The notes: generated from the letters alone by a model not told the origin. A DNA stretch of 64,000 bases from Benincasa hispida (GCF_009727055.1 NC_052360.1:71177283-71241282); one strand, 5' to 3'; numbered from the stretch's first letter, positions 31,982-44,343 are shown. Program-made: numbers and translations.

Positions 31982-33147
31982 TATTTACACTTTCTTCCAA
32001 TACGATTTTTTTATGTGACCATTCTTTATTTGTATTTAATTCATTTATTCTTTGTAAGTTAATCAAATTCTTTGACTCTTGTACAGGCAATGGAAAATTT
32101 TGTAATGCGTTCATTTATACTTATTTGTATACATTGTTAATATTCAATACAATTAGAGTACATATTCACTCCATTTTTGCCTATTCCTTTTTCTTTATCA
32201 TCCTTTGTCAATTGTTGTAATGTTCTTAATCTTTTGTTTTTACGATCTTCATTGTGTTGCTATGATGTAGTACATGTTTATACTTAGAAACATTTCTCAA
32301 ACTTTGTGATTTTTTACTAACACTTAGTTAATTCTTAGTTTAGCAGTACTTTACCTTTTATCTTTCAAAGTTCTGCTCAAACCTTCTTTTTGAAATTTTC
32401 TTCTAAGTGTTTGTCTAATCTCTCCAAAAAAACGCAATGAAGACCTTACTCTTCTTTAAATTTAGGGGTGGGGAAGGTCTAAGCAGATGATTAAGAAAAT
32501 GTGTCTATTTAAAAAAAAAAATTATGCAAAACTTCAATGCAGTGCAAGGGAAAACCTCAAAACTGTCCGAACCTGATAAGAGTTTAGTTGTGAAAGGAGC
32601 CTGCTCGTAGTTGGATGTTCGTATGACACCTGTAGCAGCAAGCCAAAACGAAGGTAGGTTTCCAAGAACAACGCAATATGAAAAAAAATATAATAATAAA
32701 ATAATAAATGCAAGAGACAACTTCTCTAAAATTCATGAGTTAAAGTTGAAATTGGCACACCACCATAGTTAGATGTCCGCATGACACCTGTGGGGGATAA
32801 GCCAAAACAAAAAGTGTAACCATGATCAGCAGTCTCTGAAAAAATAAATGACGAAAAGTTTTGCTCACCACATGTAGATATATCAAGTTGTTTTGACAAA
32901 GAAGAGATAAACATTCTATTCTGAAAATCTAGAAAAGCATCTTTGTGCAGAATTTTGTCATATAGAAGAATAAAGTAAGACTTGCTAAGAATTAGTAAGG
33001 ATAGACGGAAAGTACGATGTCAAGAAATGTGCCTAAGTATAACATTTGGAGCAACCAATCTTCGCAAAAATAGAGGATAGGAATTGAGCATGATTGCCTA
33101 AGTAGAAGATATGCTTGAGGACAAGCATATATCTAAATTTGGGGGTG
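31982..33147 (+). other. 3' noncoding region with two polypurine tracts
   Basis: Holds an internal AAATTTAGGGGTG tract (about 32457-32470), two copies of the GGATGTCCGCATGACAC-type block (32607-32629 and 32764-32787) and the terminal tract AAATTTGGGGGTG (33135-33147) next to the LTR. No coding. Confidence 0.6.
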
Positions 33148-33443
33148 TGATAACTTGTAGAAATACAAGTTATTTATGCCAACTTATCTAGATATTGCGG
33201 CCAAAAGTTAGTGAATATGCACCGATTGTATGAAAATTAGCATAGAATTACAATAATTATAAATGATCACAATTACACCCACTAATATCATAAAGATGGA
33301 AGACAAGCCAACTTTTATTTTGTTTTGCAGGAAACCAAGTCATCGCTTGCGCTCAAGACTCACGAGAAATTGATCAACGCATCTCTGTCACATTGCGCCC
33401 GTCAATTAACAATGAAAAGACGATTACCATAATGACGGCGAAA
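33148..33443 (+). repeat. Start of Athila-like 3' LTR (296 bp)
   Basis: TGATAAC directly after the polypurine tract, with an intact start hairpin. It is broken at about 33443, where a minus-oriented LTR of the same family begins. Confidence 0.7.
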
Positions 33444-34682
33444 TGTTGTGGTGAAACAAAGTTTGATGTAACGAACGCAAGGTTGCTTCCATGTCTGGAA
33501 GTACTACTCGCTTTAGCTAACGCGCTCTTTTGACCTTCTCTCGATAGATTAGAATGACATCTTCACTTCTGCTCTCACAGGTGAAGATGTCGTCTAGCAT
33601 GCTTTAGCTAAACATATTTTATAACTTTAATACATATTAAGTTCTTGGTGATTCATATTTCTCATCAAGGGATTAAGAAAACATCATGATGAAAGTGACT
33701 AATGGGTGAACGGAAACAGACAGAGAATGGTAAACGAAATCTATCGAAACATTCAATATTTCTACCAAGTATTTGATACATGATGTATGACTGTAGAGAT
33801 AAAGAAAACATGAAATAAAGTGAAAGGGAGATAGAATAGATACAATCAGGTGCCAATGTTTTGGCACATATTCAATGGAGATCTGCTTTCCAGATAGGAT
33901 GGTTTTGATGGTAGGAAGAGCTTCCCTCTTCAGCTTGCTCCACCGGTAGTAGGGGTCTCTGCACAGAGCTTCGATCAGACATATAACTGGTCAGATCTGA
34001 GATTTACCTCTCGGCCTTATCTCTTTCTCTTCCCGAATTTCTTCTTTTCAGCACTCAGCTCAGCCTTTTTCTCTCTAAAATCGTACAACACTTAGCCAAG
34101 TATCAAATAGCATAATTTTCTCTGAATTCGCTGGGGTGTTTGTAGGAGCAGATCCTTTAACTCCGGCCATGTTGTCCCCACTTGACGGTTATGGTAATTC
34201 CGCAGATGAAGGGATATTATTCCTTCTATTATGCAATCAGACCATCAATTCTGCATAATCGTTAGTTGTGCACGTGTCTCAATCCTCCCCTTTTGCGTTG
34301 CTCGGTTGAATCTTTTGATCATAGGTTCGCATGCGGTGTTTGTTTTATTACCGCATCCGGTTGTAGCATAGCTCTAGATCGACTATCCCATTACACCATT
34401 ACTTCGGTAATTGTCTCTTCAAGGTTGATCGATGGGTGCAATGTGATAGAGATGCGTTGATTAGTTTCTCATGAGCCTTGAGTGTAAGCGGTGACTTGGT
34501 CTCCTGTAAAACAGAGTAAAGTTTGGCTTGTCCTCCATCTTTTTGGCATTAGTGGGTGTAATTGCAAACATTTATAATTATTGTCATACAAAGTTAATTT
34601 TCATACAATTAGTGCATAATTACTAACTTTTGGCTGCAATATCTAGATAAGATGGCATAAATTTGCATTTCTACAAGTTATC
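33444..34682 (-). repeat. Athila-like LTR in inverse orientation
   Basis: LTR start at 34682 (TGATAACTTGTAG on the minus strand), leader hairpin at about 33560-33590, broken at 33444 (LTR position about 1240). Its first 295 bp are the inverse of 33148-33443, giving an inverted repeat around a 950-bp loop. Its start abuts the accessory ORF of the next element, so it looks inserted there. The start hairpin's 3' arm and the TATA region (TGTTTGTAGG at 34138) are degenerate. Confidence 0.7.
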
Positions 34683-35203
34683 ACCCAACTCTTCAGTTTA
34701 CCCAGTAGCCCCACCTTCACCATTAGCATCATCACCACAACCCACCATTCCACCGCTGCAAGTTGATGACCCACACGATTTGGGTGAAGGCACCTCTACC
34801 CAACCCAAAAACGATGCTGGCAAGACATCGCAGGCATAACCTTCCATCACCGCCATGGCTTGCTGAGTTAGCAGAAATGAGATCTCTCTTTCTCCCAACA
34901 ACACTCTTCTCTCAACAACAACACCTCTTCAACAACGATTTGAGGTAGTAATGGAGCGCACTTGATGAGATTCTACGTAGTGCACCACATCAAGAGAGGC
35001 ACTGATCACATGCGCGCACATTTATAAAGTCCATATGCACTAAAGAATGATTGCAGAGCATAATCAAAAGTACTTTCAACTTTCTTACTGCATATTTCAT
35101 GATCCAATGATGCCTCCTAATCTCTAAGCATCACTTAAATTTTGAAGACGCGCCTCCTGCACCACCTCAAAATCCGCCAAATCCCCCTGCTCCTCAACCT
35201 TAA
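34683..35203 (+). pseudogene. Second copy of the accessory ORF, 5' truncated
   Basis: It matches 31490-31981. It reads IPPLQVDDPHDLGEGTS straight through the point where the first copy has lost one base, but has its own stops (for example after GKTSQA) and frameshifts further on. It keeps the proline tail. The 5' part was removed at the LTR junction at 34682/34683. The two copies together show the ORF belongs to the element family and is not a chance frame. Confidence 0.55.
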
Positions 35204-36405
35204 TATTTACACTTTCTTCCAATAACGATTTTTTTTTTATCCGGCCTATTATTTAAATTGTATTCAAATTCTTTTATTATTTGTAAAGTAATCAAAATTC
35301 TTTGACTCTTGTACAGGCAATAGAAAATTTTGTAATGCGTTCATTTGTAATTTATTTGTATACTTGTTAATAGTCAATACAATCAGAGTATATATTCACT
35401 CCACTTTTTACCAGTGCCTTTTTCTGTATCTTCCTTTGTCAATTTTTGTAATGTTCTTAATCTCTTATTTTTACGATCTTCATTGCGTTGCAATGATGTA
35501 ATATATGTTTCCACTTAGAAACATTTTCCCTACTTAGTAAATTCTGACTAACACTTGGTTAACTCTTAGTTTAGCAATACTTTACCTTTTATCTTTCAAA
35601 GTTTTGCTTAAACCTTCTTTTTGAAATTTTCTTATAAGTGTTTGTCTAGTCTCTCCAAACAACGCAATGGGGACCTTGCTCATCTTTAAATTTGGGGTTA
35701 GGGAAGGTCTAAGCAGATGAGATCAAGATTATGCTGTAGTTAAGAAAATGTGTCCATTTTCATTAAAAAAAAATGCAAAACTCCAATGTCAGCGCAAGGA
35801 AAAACCTTAAAAATATTCCCAACCTTATAAGAGTTTAGTTGTGAAAGAAGCTTGCTCGTAGTTGGATGTTTGTATGACACTCGTAAGAGCAAGACAATAC
35901 GAAGGTGGGTTTCCAAGAACGACGCATTACAAAAAAGAAAAAAATGAAAAAAAAAGAAAAAGAAAAAGAAAGAAACAAAAACAAATATAAAAGAATGCAA
36001 AAGACAACTCCTCTGATCCTCATGAGTTGAAGTTGAAATTGGCACACAACCGTAGGGATAAGCCAAAATAAAGAGTGTAACCATGACCAACAGTCTCTAA
36101 ATAAAGAGATGACGCAAATTTTTGCTCACCGTAGATATATACATCAAGTTGTTTTGACAAAGAAGAGATAACATTCTATTTTGAAAACTAGAAAAGCAAC
36201 TTTGAGCAGAATTTTGTCATATAAAAGAATAAAGTAGGGCTTGCTAAGAATTAGCAAGGATAGAAGAAATTGCGATGTCATGTAATATGCCTAAGTGCAG
36301 CATTCGGAGCAACCAATCGTTGCAAAAATAGAGGAAAGGAATTGAGCATGATTTCCTTAGTAGAAGATATGCTTGAGGACAAACATATATCTAAATTTGG
36401 GGGTG
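35204..36405 (+). other. 3' noncoding region of the second accessory-ORF element
   Basis: Parallel to 31982-33147: internal AAATTTGGGG tract (about 35688), conserved block at 35858-35880, an A-rich run (35935-36000) and the terminal polypurine tract AAATTTGGGGGTG (36393-36405). Confidence 0.6.
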
Positions 36406-38195
36406 TGATAACTTGTAAAAATACAAGTTATTTATGCCACCTTATCTAGATATTGCGGCCAAAAGTTAGCAAATATGCGCCGATTGTATGAAAATTAGCC
36501 TAGTATTACAATAATTATAAATTATTGCAATTACACCCACTAACACCATAAAGATGGAAGACAAGCCAAATTTTACTCTGTTTTGCAAGAGACCAAGTCA
36601 CCGTTTGTGCTAAAGACTCATGAGAAACTAATCAACACATCTCTGTCACAATGCGCCCATCAATCAACAATGAAGAGACGATTACCGCAATGACGGCGCA
36701 ATGCGACAGTCGTTCCATAGTTGTGTTTCAACTGCATGCGATAATAAAAATAACATCGCATATGAACCCATTATCAGAAGATGCAGCTAAGCAACACAAA
36801 AGCAAAGGATTGAAACACGTGTACAACTAACGGTTGTGCAGAATTGACGATCTGATTGCATAATAGAAGGAATAATATCCCTCCATCTTCAGAATTACCA
36901 TAACGATCAAGTGGGGACCATAAGGATGGAGTCAAAGATCTGAACCTATAAATACCCCATTGATTTCAGAGAAAAATATATGCTACTGGATACGAGGTAA
37001 GTGTTGCAAAATTGTTGAAAGAAAAGGCTGAGCTGAGTGCTTAAGAGACGAAATCTAGGAAGAAGACGAGATAAGGCCGAGAGGTGAATCTAAGATCTAA
37101 TCTGCCAAACACCCGATTGAAAGCTCTGTGCAAAGATCCTTGCTACCGATAGAGCAAGCCTGAGGGGGAAGCTCTTTCTGTCATCAAAACCATCCTATCC
37201 GGCAAGAGGATCTTCATCAAATCAGTGCCAAGATATTGGCACTTGTTTGTTTCTGTCTATCTTTTTCATCGTTGTACTTCACTATTCTTTATCTCTTAAT
37301 TCACACACCATGTATCAAACGCTTAATAGAGATTTTAAATGTTTTGATAGCTTCCATTTACCATTTTCTGTCTATTTTCGTTCACCTGTCAATCACTTTC
37401 TTCATGATGTTTTCTTAATTCCCTGATAAGCAATATGAATTAACCAAGTACTTAATTTATGTTAAAGATATAAAATGCATTTAGCTAAGGCATGCTAGAC
37501 GGCATCTTCACCTGTGAGAGCAGAAGTGAAGGTGCCATTTTGATCTATCGAGAGAGGGTTAGAAGAATGCGTTAACTAAATCAAGTAGTACTTCAAGACA
37601 TTGCAGCAACCTTGCATTTATTATGTTAGTCTCTGTTTCACCACAGACATGTGGGAGCACGGCCAATCACCGAGAGGTGTACACCAAGAGAAGAGCGAAA
37701 CAGTATTTGTAGCTTCAATGCGATTAAGAACTTGCGTTGTTTATATTATTTGTCTCTCTTTCTATTCTATTCATAAGACTTGTCGCCGCATCCCACGTCT
37801 TTGCACAACTTTCACAGCCAGCCTTGACCCCAGCATCTTGTACATGAAGCCTTTATCTTGTATCATCTAGCTTGGGTTTACTGTATTTTTATTTTAATAT
37901 CGCATCTTTACTGGTTTACTTTACTTTATTGCAATTTATATACCTATACACATATACTTTTAAAGATTGAAAACCTGGTTGCATATATCATGAACGTACC
38001 ACAATAACCTAAACCAGTCCCCGTGTTCGACCTCGGATCACATCGAGAAACTTGCGGTGGAATTACATTTGGTGCCATTGTAAGGAAACTTGTGACAGCG
38101 CTTGGCATACTACATGAACATCAATAATTAAGGCATATTCAGAAGTAGTATCGCATCATCATGAGCATAGAACATCATACATCCTTAACTATCCA
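36406..38195 (+). repeat. Athila-like 3' LTR, nearly full length
   Basis: Starts TGATAAC after the polypurine tract. Start hairpin has AAAA in place of the GAAA loop. TATA box 36947-36954 (541 bp in). Leader hairpin near 37500 with an 11-bp stem that includes a G-T pair. It fades at about 38195, shortly before the expected end, where copia sequence begins. Confidence 0.75.
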
Positions 38196-38221
38196 AAAGT
38201 GAGTCAACAATCATCAACCAT

Positions 38222-39503
38222 GCAATAAAATGGTGTTGAAAGAAATTTCAAAAGATGCTACAGATAGAGCTAGTTCATCTACTAAAGTAGTAGATAAAAC
38301 TAGTACATCTGGTCAGTCACATCCTTCTCAAGAGTTGAGAATGCCTCGATGAAGTGGGAGGGTTGTTCATCAGCCTGATCATTACTTGGGTTTAACAGAA
38401 ACACAAGTCGTCATACCTGATGACGGCATAGAGGATCCATCGACTTATAAACAGGCAATGAAAGATGTGGACCCTGATCAGTGGGTCAAAGCCATGGACC
38501 TCGAAATGGAGTCTATGTACTTCAATTCTGTCTGGAAACTTGTAGATCAACCAAATGATGTAAAACCAATTTGTTGTAAGTGGATCTATAAGAGAAAATG
38601 AGACCAAGTAGGTAAAGTATAGACTTTTAAGGCTTGACTTGTGGCAAAGGGTTATACCCAGAGAGAGGGAGTGGACTATGAAGAAACTTTCTCTGCCGTT
38701 GCCATGCTTAAGTCGATTAGAATACTCTTATCCATTGCAACTTTTTATGACTATGAAATTTGGCAAATGGATGTCAAGAAAGCCTTTTTGAATGGCAATC
38801 TTGAAGAGAGTATCTATATGGTTCAACTAAAGGGGTTTATAGTTCAGGGTCAAGAACAAAAGGTTTGTAAGCTTGAGAAATCCATCTATGGATTAAAACA
38901 AGCTTCTAGATACTGGAATATAAGGTTTGATACTGCAATCAAATCTTATGGCTTTGAACAAAATACTGACGAGCCTTGTGTTTACAAAAGGATCGTTAAT
39001 TCTATTATAGTGTTCTTGGTTTTATATGTCGATGATGTTCTGCTCATTGGGAATGATGTAGGATATCTTACTGACGTCAAGCAATGGCTAGATACCCAAT
39101 TCCAAATGAAAGATTTATGAAATGCACAGTATATTCTTGGGATCCAAATTGTTCGAAATCGCAAGAATAGGACACTAGCCATGTCTCAAGCATCTTATAT
39201 AGACAACATGTTGTCTAGATATAAAATGCAGAATTCCAAAAAGGGTATGTTGCCTTTTAGACATGGAATTCGTCTATCAAAAGAACATGTCCTAAGACAC
39301 GTCAAGAAGTTGAGGATATGAGAAATATTCCCTGTGCCTCCGCAGTTGGAAGCCTGATGTATGCAATGTTATGTACTAGACCTGACATATGCTACTCAGT
39401 AGGGATCGTCAGTAGATACCAGTCTAATCCTGGACGTGATCATTGGACTGTCGTTAAGAACATCTTAAAGTATCTCAAAAGAAATCGACAAGTATATGTG
39501 ATA
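38222..39503 (+). pseudogene. Ty1/copia pol fragment (RT and start of RNase H)
   Basis: Frames give RSGRVVHQPDHYLGLTETQ-like text (38350-38400), YKQAMKDVDPDQWVKAMD, CKWIYKRK, LVAKGYTQREGVDYEETF, QMDVKKAFLNGNLEESIYM, YGLKQASRYWN, LYVDDVLLIGN (about 39025-39060, the RT catalytic block), and then AMLCTRPDICYSVGIVSRYQSN (given in part). Stops at 38602, 38637 and 39118 (Gly to stop) plus a frameshift at about 39300 kill it. It is cut at about 39503 by its LTR-like sequence. The wording matches copia pols I know from cucurbits. Confidence 0.85.
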
Positions 39504-40350
39504 TAGTGGTTGGTTTTTTAGTTTAGAGATACAACTTTAATATTTAAATGTGATTTAAATATCAAGAATATGAGTACGTTTATATTCTGAAGCTCGAAAA
39601 TAATGGAAATGGTCAAATATGTAAAAAGTCAAAAAGTTGACTTTTGATTTTGAAAAGACAAACTTTGACCGACCTTATATTCAAATGTGATTTGAATTTC
39701 AAGAAAATGAATGCGGATTCATGCTCAGGAGGTCAAAATTAGTCAACATGGAAAAAATATAAAAAGTCAAAATGTTGACTTTTTGGTCAAAGCTTGGCTT
39801 TAACAAAATGACTATTTTGCCCTTAGACTAAAGTTAGTGGGAAAATCCAAAATTTTGTTGGATAATTCCACTAACAAAATAGTGGGCTTGGTGTTGGCTT
39901 ATAGTAGAGATATTAAGCCCACTTAGATAATGGATTTTAGGTGTTGGATTTTTATGAATTGGTTTCATGCAATTTTTGCATGGCTCTTTTCTATAAATAT
40001 GTTCTTTCAATTTGGATTAAAAACTTTTGATTTTTTGCAAAAATTAGTTTTAAAAAATTGGGCTGAAAAAAAACCCATCCCTAACCCAAAATTCATTCTT
40101 CTATTTCCATCTCATTCTCTCTCTCAGGTTCTTCATCCATCGGGTCCCACAACCCGGTTCTGAGTCCAGAGGATAGTAGGTCAGCTCTAGTTGTTGTCCG
40201 GTTCATGTTCGAGTGGAGATAGAAGAGTTTCGGGAGCTTCAAAGGTAAGATTTCAAGAAAACCCTAATTAATTGATTTAGGGTTATATGTTTAATTTATG
40301 CAATTAGAGCAAAATTGTTCCTCATTTCCGCTGCGCATGCCTATTTTCCA
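39504..40350 (+). repeat. Copia LTR
   Basis: It lies between copia pol and a degenerate initiator-Met primer site. TATA box at 39992-39999 (TCTATAAATAT). The upstream part has a two-unit, 137-bp tandem repeat, each unit with two palindromes. A splice-donor-like AG|GTAAGA lies at about 40241. Ends near TTTTCCA at 40350. The start is not exact because pol is joined to it without a visible polypurine tract. Confidence 0.55.
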
Positions 40351-40355
40351 TCATG

Positions 40356-40367
40356 TGGTATCAAAGA
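40356..40367 (+). promoter_or_regulatory. Degenerate initiator tRNA-Met primer site
   Basis: TGGTATCAAAGA, one base off TGGTATCAGAG, a few bases after the LTR end. Confidence 0.5.
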
Positions 40368-42473
40368 ATGTTTTAATTTTACTCAATCGCATGTGATGGG
40401 TTTCAATCTATTAGATAAAATTGAGATTGGAATCTAAAATGGTTTTTAGGATTTGGCAATTAAATTAAGTTTTTTTGTTGTATTAATTTATAATTGCTCA
40501 CATGTTTATTAGCACTAATGCATGAAAAAGGGTCTATACATTTGCTAGAGTCATTAAAGTTGAAATTAGGATGTAATTGCTCGGTTTCAGGAAAGAGAAC
40601 TGCTTTATATTTTGAGAAAAAGGGCTCACAGACCCGAATTTGCTCACAGACCCAACCTGAGCAACGCTCCAACCCGGTTTCTCGCACGCGTGCCTGTCTT
40701 TGCACGCCTGCCCTGCCCGAATCTGACTAGCGCACTCGCCTGCTCTGCTTCACGTGAACCGCGCACCCATGCGCCCGCCCGCTCTGCCTCCGTGACTCGC
40801 GCGCCTGTGCGTTTCTGTCGACCCACCCCGCGCTTCCATTGACTGTAGCAGCGTGCGTTGATCAGCCGGTCTAGATGGTCTGGACCTGTCTGTTTAACTT
40901 GGTTGAGTCGGTTTGACCGGTTCAACTTGGCTTTTGGAGTTTTGGGTTGATTCGAGAGTTTTTTGGCCAGTTCAAGTTGATTCAAAGGTGTTTGAAGCTA
41001 GTTAGAGAGCGGTTTTTTGTACTACACCAAATTATTATTGTAATAATTTAGTTGTTAGCTTAATTTATGAGCCAAAAATCCATTTTAGGGTGTTTAATTA
41101 ATTATGCATGATGATGTATGTTTTAATTAAATTTTGAATCTTGTTGTGCATATAATATGCCATATAGATTTAAAATCCTACCATAGGTTGACATGTACAT
41201 GCATTTGATATATGTTATAATTGTTATAATGTATATAGTATGCATGTTAAGTTTTTTTAATATAAAGTGTTATATTAAAGCATGATCATTAAGTATGAAT
41301 GTATGTTATAGATGTATGATTCTAGGGTGATAATGGTTATAATTTTATTTTATAATTGTTATAAAATAACCTAGACTTTAAAATCTATTACAAAGGTAAA
41401 AGTTGCATGCTCACCTAGGATTAAATTGGTGCAATTTCATTAGGCTTTTCTAAAGAGTTAGAATAGGTCGATTATTTGTTAAACAAAGAGTTATTTACAT
41501 ACCCAGGGAGATCTTGTCTAAGGTTGGGGGTTCTTAAGATGACGGTTTACGAAACACCTCCTACTTGGAGATAAAACTGGCGTCTAAGTCAAATAACCCT
41601 AGTTTTAATAAGCATGCATGAGAGATGTGAGGTAATAAATTTTTTTTTAACACCTAGACATCATAGGTTAAAATCCAGTATAAGAGTTATACATGGATCT
41701 ATCACCTAGACTTAGGATATGTTTAATTTAGCCGAAATATATCTCTAAGTATTTTTTAATATATACCCTAAACCGTTATAGAACACTTCAGCTAGAGAGA
41801 AGTAGCGTACTTTTAGCTCTAGCGTCCCTAAGAGTTCACATCGTGAGGTCCATGCAGGTCTTTGAGCCGTGCTTAAGAGTGGACTCCCTTCGGAGAGTGT
41901 TTGCATGGATCAATATCAAGGTGACTAGGGGAAGTAGTTCATAGTAAGTGGGTGAGGGGTATGTAACAACATATCCCACGGTCTCTTCCATTATGTTGCA
42001 TTGTGAGATTCCTATAATGCGCCTGCATGTCTGCCCTGGAGCGACCTTTCCCTTCGGAGGGTTGTATTATAGGATTCGAAACACTGCGAACTCCAAATCT
42101 GGATAGACTCTCTTAGATCAGTTTTCATATTGACTTTCCATTTTCGGGAGCATGTTGATTCTGGTCTGCAATCCAAAAATGGAAAGGTTACACTTACAAG
42201 AATTACTAAGATGATAGTACATTCTCGACCAAAGTAGTGATAAAAAAAGTGCTATAAGAATAAAGAGTTATTATGGGGTTACCATCTAGTCAAGATTGTC
42301 TTGGTTCAAAAGAGGAATAATCGATTGCCCTTTGGTGGAGGTTACTATAAACTTTTGAAATATCGTTGCAAAATATAATAATGAAGGGTACATTATTAGT
42401 TTTTTTGCTAAACTTGATTGGATTTAAAAGATTAATGTTTTTTTATTAAAAAGGATATGTTTATCTTTTCAAC
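40368..42473 (+). other. Long copia leader (2.1 kb) between primer site and gag
   Basis: Includes a GC-rich island (about 40640-40860, rich in CGC words) and AT-rich DNA after it. No supported protein. Copia leaders are usually far shorter, so this may include inserted DNA. Confidence 0.4.
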
Positions 42474-42605
42474 ATGAATAGCTCGATAATGCAACTCTTA
42501 GCTTCCGAGAAACTAAACAACGATAATTATTCGGCATGGAAATCAAATATAAACACAATACTGGTAGTTGACGATCTAAGATTTGTCTTAACTAAGGAAT
42601 GTCCT
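42474..42605 (+). pseudogene. Copia gag N-terminus (fragment)
   Basis: The ATG at 42474 reads MNSSIMQLLASEKLNNDNYS, then WKSNINTILVVDDLRF, the conserved gag start of this copia group. It is cut after 44 codons by an Athila-like LTR at 42606. Confidence 0.8.
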
Positions 42606-43165
42606 TAATAACTGGTAGAAATGCCAGTTATTATAAGCCTTTTATTTAGAATTATGAAGGCTAATAAGTAGAAAATGTGGTGATAATACTTAGAATTTGT
42701 GAAAAAATTAGGTTTGCGTCGATTAGCACCTAAATCCTCACTGACCCCAGTATTATGCGTTACTTCATGCCAAAGTATTTATTTTTGTAGCTATCACAGG
42801 AATCAAACGCATGCACTAAAGCCAGGCGACCACAAAGAAAAATACAGGCGCTGAAAATAGAGCTATCGCATAAACGAATGCATGTGGTGATCGCATGCGT
42901 CCATCGCACGGAAGTTGTGGTGATCAAGCGAATGCAGTGATCACTTGGAGATTGCGACCATGGAGTAATAGTCTTAATAGAAGAGCGATCGCAAGATGGG
43001 TAGAATGCGTTGATACTTCAGCTGGATCAAACTCAGATGTATACTTTGGGAGTATCAACAAGATAAAACTATGTCACAATGCTCATACTGCGACAAAAGC
43101 AGCAGTGAACCATAATGCAATCATGATAGCTGTCGGCGTTTAAACTCTATAAATAACCCTTTGGA
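42606..43165 (+). repeat. Diverged Athila-like LTR start (U3 part)
   Basis: Begins TAATAAC with a start hairpin (42608-42631) in which one T-A pair of the stem has become G-C on both sides. TATA box at 43148-43155, 542 bp from the start, as in the other LTRs. The sequence between is diverged but shares GCGATCGCA-like words. Cut at about 43165 by inverted 3' noncoding DNA of the same family. Confidence 0.6.
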
Positions 43166-44279
43166 CCTCCAACTACAGTTGTGTGCCAATCTCAATTTTA
43201 ACTCTTGATTTTTCAGCTAAGTTTATCTTTCGCTGGTCAAAGGAGTTGTCTCTTATATTCTTATTTTTTTTCTCTCTCATTTTTTTCTTTTCATGTTGCA
43301 TCGTTCTTGGAAACCCACCTTCGTTTTGGCTTGCTCCCATGGGTGTCATGCGAACATCCAACTACGAGCAAGTTCCTTTCACGACTTAACTCTTATCTGA
43401 TTTGGTTTTTTTCCCTTGCACTGACATTGGAGTTTATATGATTTTTTTTTTTTTTTTGATGATGAACGCATTTTTCTAAGGATAACCACATCCGCTTGAT
43501 CGCATTTGCTTAGACCTTCCCCACCCCCAAATTTAGAGATGCGCAAGGTTCTCATTGCGTTGTTATGGAAAGAATAGACAAAACACTTAGTTAAAATTTT
43601 GAAAAGAAGGTTTGAGCAGAGTCTTGAAGGGTAAAAGGTAAAACAATGCTATTGCTACGAATTATCTAAGTGTTAGTCAGAAAATACAAAGTGTGAGAAA
43701 TGATGCGAAGGGTATGCATATTACTCATCATGGCAGCGCAATGAATAACGCAAAATATAAGATAAAGGACATCACAATAATTGACAAAGGATGGTAAATA
43801 AGAGGCTAATGCATACAAAAAGAATAGTTACTCAGTTGTATTAAAAATTAACCAAGTATACAAAGAATTACAAATATCGCAAAACAAAATTTTGAGCATG
43901 TACAAAGAATCAAGGAATAGCTTCTATACATAGAAATAATGAATGAAATTATCCTTTGTATTTTAATCGGATGGGTGCAAAGTTAAAGATTAACGCAATA
44001 CATCTGTTACCGCAAATGCATATTTGCAGAGGACGGGAAACAACGCATGTATCAGTGCAACACTCCCCTCAACTCAACGCATTTCTAGAGGATGGGTGCA
44101 GGGTATTTCTACTGGCGCAACACTACCTCAACATAGTGCGTTTTTGCTAAGGACGGGCAAAAACACACATAAGAGCGCAGCACACCCTTCAGCATAATGC
44201 ATTTGGGTAAGATGGACGCAAAGTGTATCTTGTTAGCACAAGATGTACCCATCATCGCAATGCATACTTGATGTTGATC

Positions 44280-44280
<1 letters not shown>
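43166..44280 (-). other. Inverted 3' noncoding region of an Athila-like element
   Basis: Reverse complement of the type at 30590-32800. The conserved GGATGTTCGCATGACAC block is at 43343-43366, an AAATTTGGGGGTG tract at about 43523-43536, and the 62-bp repeat array at 44018-44261. Confidence 0.6.
44018..44261 (-). repeat. 62-bp repeat array, four units
   Basis: Units start with GCATTT-like words at 44018, 44079, 44138, 44199 (next at 44262). Each carries a GAGGATGGG/GCAAAA block and a GCGCAACACTCC...CAAC block. Units are 60-80% alike by eye. The family's + copy lies at about 30590-30830. Confidence 0.65.

Positions 44281-44341
<61 letters not shown>
44281..44341. repeat. (ATT)n microsatellite
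   Basis: About 20 uninterrupted trinucleotide units. Confidence 0.95.

Positions 44342-44343
<2 letters not shown>

Noticed and set aside
40612..40985. Frames across the GC island in the copia leader
   Set aside because: Composition-driven; no conserved motif or start context.
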